Source of the DNA: Bacteroidales bacterium
GTDB taxonomy: Bacteria; Bacteroidota; Bacteroidia; Bacteroidales; JALTDM01
Assembly: GCA_027073875.1 (NCBI GenBank)
Contig: JALTEO010000388.1
Span: 1 to 5,547, forward strand
Reading direction: 5' to 3'
Length of the DNA: 5,547 nt
The translations under genes were made by a program, and so were the position numbers. The notes under the pieces were generated by a model that had not been told where the DNA came from, ran no database searches, and worked only from the letters and a program-made list of their open reading frames with translations. Every line of letters starts with the position of its first letter. Within the stretch, counting starts at the first letter, position 1. Of this stretch, positions 5,362 through 5,547 are shown piece by piece.

Positions 5362-5369
5362 CAAAAGTA
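5362..5369 (-). promoter_or_regulatory. Putative -7 element of the aldehyde dehydrogenase gene
   Basis: On the minus strand this reads TACTTTTG, identical to the octamers upstream of phoH and the TPR gene, with a leader of about 20 bases to the ATG. No TTG box is seen 17-23 bases upstream, so the -33 element is weak or absent. Confidence 0.45.
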
Positions 5370-5432
5370 TTATCTTGGAAAATTAAAATAATTTTTTCAA
5401 TCAACACATTTTTTTTAACAGATTGAGATTGA

Positions 5433-5440
5433 TAAATTTG
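5433..5440 (+). promoter_or_regulatory. Putative -7 element of the right-edge gene
   Basis: TAAATTTG matches TAnnTTTG on the plus strand and would start transcription near 5447, about 60 bases before the ATG at 5508. The expected -33 region holds a T-tract (5409-5416) but no clear TTG. Confidence 0.35.
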
Positions 5441-5507
5441 TGGTACGAATAAAAATCCATGTCGTTATAAGGCACTCTTTATTAATAACGTTTTATCTAA
5501 CTTACTT

Positions 5508-5547
5508 ATGACACACTATGATGATATAATTCAAACATGCTTGAAGA
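5508..5547 (+). CDS. Start of an unidentified gene cut by the window edge
   Basis: From ATG 5508 the frame is open to the window end and reads MTHYDDIIQTCLK (13 residues). A TAAATTTG promoter element lies upstream, and the neighbouring gene is divergent, which makes a real start plausible. The nearby ATG at 5518 ends in a stop within three codons and the one at 5521 is in that same frame. The pattern of short acidic start, DxIIQxCLK, is reminiscent of the N-terminus of Bacteroidota ECF sigma factors, but 13 residues cannot establish this. Confidence 0.4.
   Translation, partial: MTHYDDIIQTCLK

Overview
The window reads as chromosomal DNA of a member of the Bacteroidota. It is AT-rich, its genes lack strong Shine-Dalgarno sequences, and octamers fitting the phylum's TAnnTTTG -7 promoter element lie upstream of five of the six genes (mazG, the second gene of an operon, is the exception). 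Three of these octamers are identical (TACTTTTG). The protein families (PhoH, a DUF62/SAM hydroxide adenosyltransferase-like protein, MazG, an ALDH21/y4uC-type aldehyde dehydrogenase and a secreted TPR protein) also fit that phylum. No species can be named from the sequence.

Layout: (1) Positions 1-586, minus strand: the N-terminal 195 residues of an exported TPR-repeat protein whose 3' part lies outside the window. (2) Positions 587-1063: a 477-base gene-free spacer packed with small hairpins, a diverged duplicated module and short repeats. (3) Positions 1064-1996, minus: PhoH-family ATPase. (4) Positions 1997-2061: a 65-base divergent promoter region. (5) Positions 2062-2841, plus: a DUF62-type protein that appears to lack the family's catalytic triad, overlapping by 8 bases (6) mazG at 2834-3625, plus. 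(7) Positions 3626-3912: a convergent spacer with a two-copy repeat that can form alternative hairpins and a weak terminator candidate. (8) Positions 3913-5334, minus: aldehyde dehydrogenase. (9) Positions 5335-5547: a divergent spacer and the first 13 codons of a plus-strand gene cut by the window edge.

The DUF62-like gene and mazG form a tight two-gene operon. MazG clears non-canonical or excess NTPs and PhoH/YbeZ-type ATPases are linked to RNA maturation, so the centre of the window is a nucleotide/RNA housekeeping neighbourhood. The aldehyde dehydrogenase stands alone and its substrate cannot be read from context.

I found no CRISPR array, tRNA, rRNA, transposase, phage gene or toxin-antitoxin pair, and no convincing undescribed multi-gene system. 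The points most worth a second look are the family of CC-N3-GG mini-hairpins with varying but still complementary arms (683-883), the duplicated spacer module around them, the DUF62-like protein without its catalytic residues, and the competing hairpins at 3766-3818.
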